Shown: positions 5,306-5,606 of the stretch, piece by piece
How positions within the stretch are numbered: the stretch's first letter is position 1
Layout of the letters: each line of letters starts with the position of its first letter
Assembly (NCBI GenBank): GCA_005877965.1
Contig: VBNP01000152.1
Location: 1-5,606 of the forward strand
Reading direction: 5' to 3'
Source of the DNA: Gammaproteobacteria bacterium
GTDB taxonomy: Bacteria > Pseudomonadota > Gammaproteobacteria > Steroidobacterales > Steroidobacteraceae
DNA: 5,606 nt
Program-made: the position numbers and the translations under genes
Notes under the pieces: generated by a model
Told to the model about the DNA's origin: nothing
Databases searched by the model: none
Seen by the model: only the letters and a program-made list of their open reading frames with translations

Positions 5306-5606
5306 TCGTGCGACGCATGGCGCTGAGCGTGATTTTCCTACTGGCCGCTGGGCATGTGGCGGTGGCTTCGGCCGCCGGGTTTGCCGCGCTGGTGTCGCCG
5401 CCGCGATTCGAGCTGACGAGCCGGGCGGGTACCACGGTCCGCCAGGTATTCGAGCTCACGAATCGTTCCGCCGCGCCCGCCAAGTTCCAGGTACACACGG
5501 CGGACTTCACGCTGGGTGCGGACTACAGCGTCGCGTTCCAGGATGAGCTCCAACCGGACAGCTGCCGGCCCTGGGTCGCGATCGAGAGGCCCGAGGTCGC
5601 CTTGCC
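5302..5606 (+). CDS. PapD-like periplasmic fimbrial chaperone, N-terminal part
   Basis: The frame opens with ATGA overlapping the preceding stop and stays open to the window edge, giving 101 residues. A signal peptide (residues 1-24, ALSVIFLLAAGHVAVASA) is followed by SPPRFELTSRAGTTVRQVF, ELTNRSAAPAKFQVHTADF and DSCRPWVAIERPEVAL. This is the first immunoglobulin-like domain of a pilus chaperone. Arg35 in the first strand probably corresponds to the conserved subunit-anchoring arginine of PapD, and the strand ending ELTN matches the usual pattern before the first loop. Cys88 probably pairs with a cysteine beyond the window. Such chaperones bind secreted subunits in the periplasm by donating a strand, and hand them to an outer-membrane usher. 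Family chaperones are about 230-270 residues, so more than half is missing here. It identifies the operon as chaperone-assisted surface fibre assembly. A second in-frame ATG at 5317 could also be the start. Confidence 0.85.
   Translation, partial: MIVRRMALSVIFLLAAGHVAVASAAGFAALVSPPRFELTSRAGTTVRQVFELTNRSAAPAKFQVHTADFTLGADYSVAFQDELQPDSCRPWVAIERPEVAL

Noticed and set aside
1..5606. CRISPR array, tRNA or rRNA genes
   Set aside because: I saw no regularly spaced repeats separated by unique spacers, no cloverleaf with a CCA end and no rRNA signature. The only array is the gapless 19-bp triple repeat.

Overview
The window is GC-rich DNA (about 60% or more by eye) with compact bacterial genes. Codon use and protein style suggest a high-GC proteobacterium. 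I lean towards a gammaproteobacterium of the Xanthomonadales/Steroidobacter type, because the chaperone-linked operon on the right resembles clusters I associate with that group. This assignment is inference; the window holds no rRNA or phylogenetic marker.

Layout. Positions 1-228 show no gene I can support. Positions 229-395 (+) hold what looks like the decayed C-terminal end of a LysR-type regulator, broken by a frameshift. A large soluble sensor histidine kinase (GAF-PAS-PAS-HisKA_3-HATPase, NarL/DegS class) lies on the minus strand at 434-2404. It has its own candidate sigma70-type promoter at 2450-2478 and no response regulator in view. Positions 2640-3199 (-) are a broken IS630-family transposase. 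The N-terminal helix-turn-helix half is intact, and then the frame breaks twice, once by an exact 11-bp tandem duplication. Only the first Asp motif of the catalytic domain remains before the homology ends. Three 19-bp degenerate tandem repeats (3252-3308) lie just beyond the transposase and may be an element end.

On the plus strand from 3474 to the window edge is a four-gene operon encoding exported proteins. It comprises two related beta-rich pilin-like subunits (3474-4109 and 4140-4832), a small secreted beta-rich protein (4850-5305) and the N-terminal part of a PapD-like periplasmic chaperone (5302-5606, cut by the window end). Genes 2 to 4 are packed with short gaps or overlaps. A strong GC hairpin ending in a short T run separates gene 1 from gene 2 and overlaps the annotated start of gene 2. 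This suggests partial termination or translational control that would favour the first subunit.

Reading of the whole: the right half looks like the start of a non-classical chaperone-usher-type surface fibre operon, whose usher and tip genes would lie past 5606. The left half is a sensor kinase bordered by two decayed genes. The transposase remnant and its repeats fill the divergent intergenic region between the kinase and the fibre operon.
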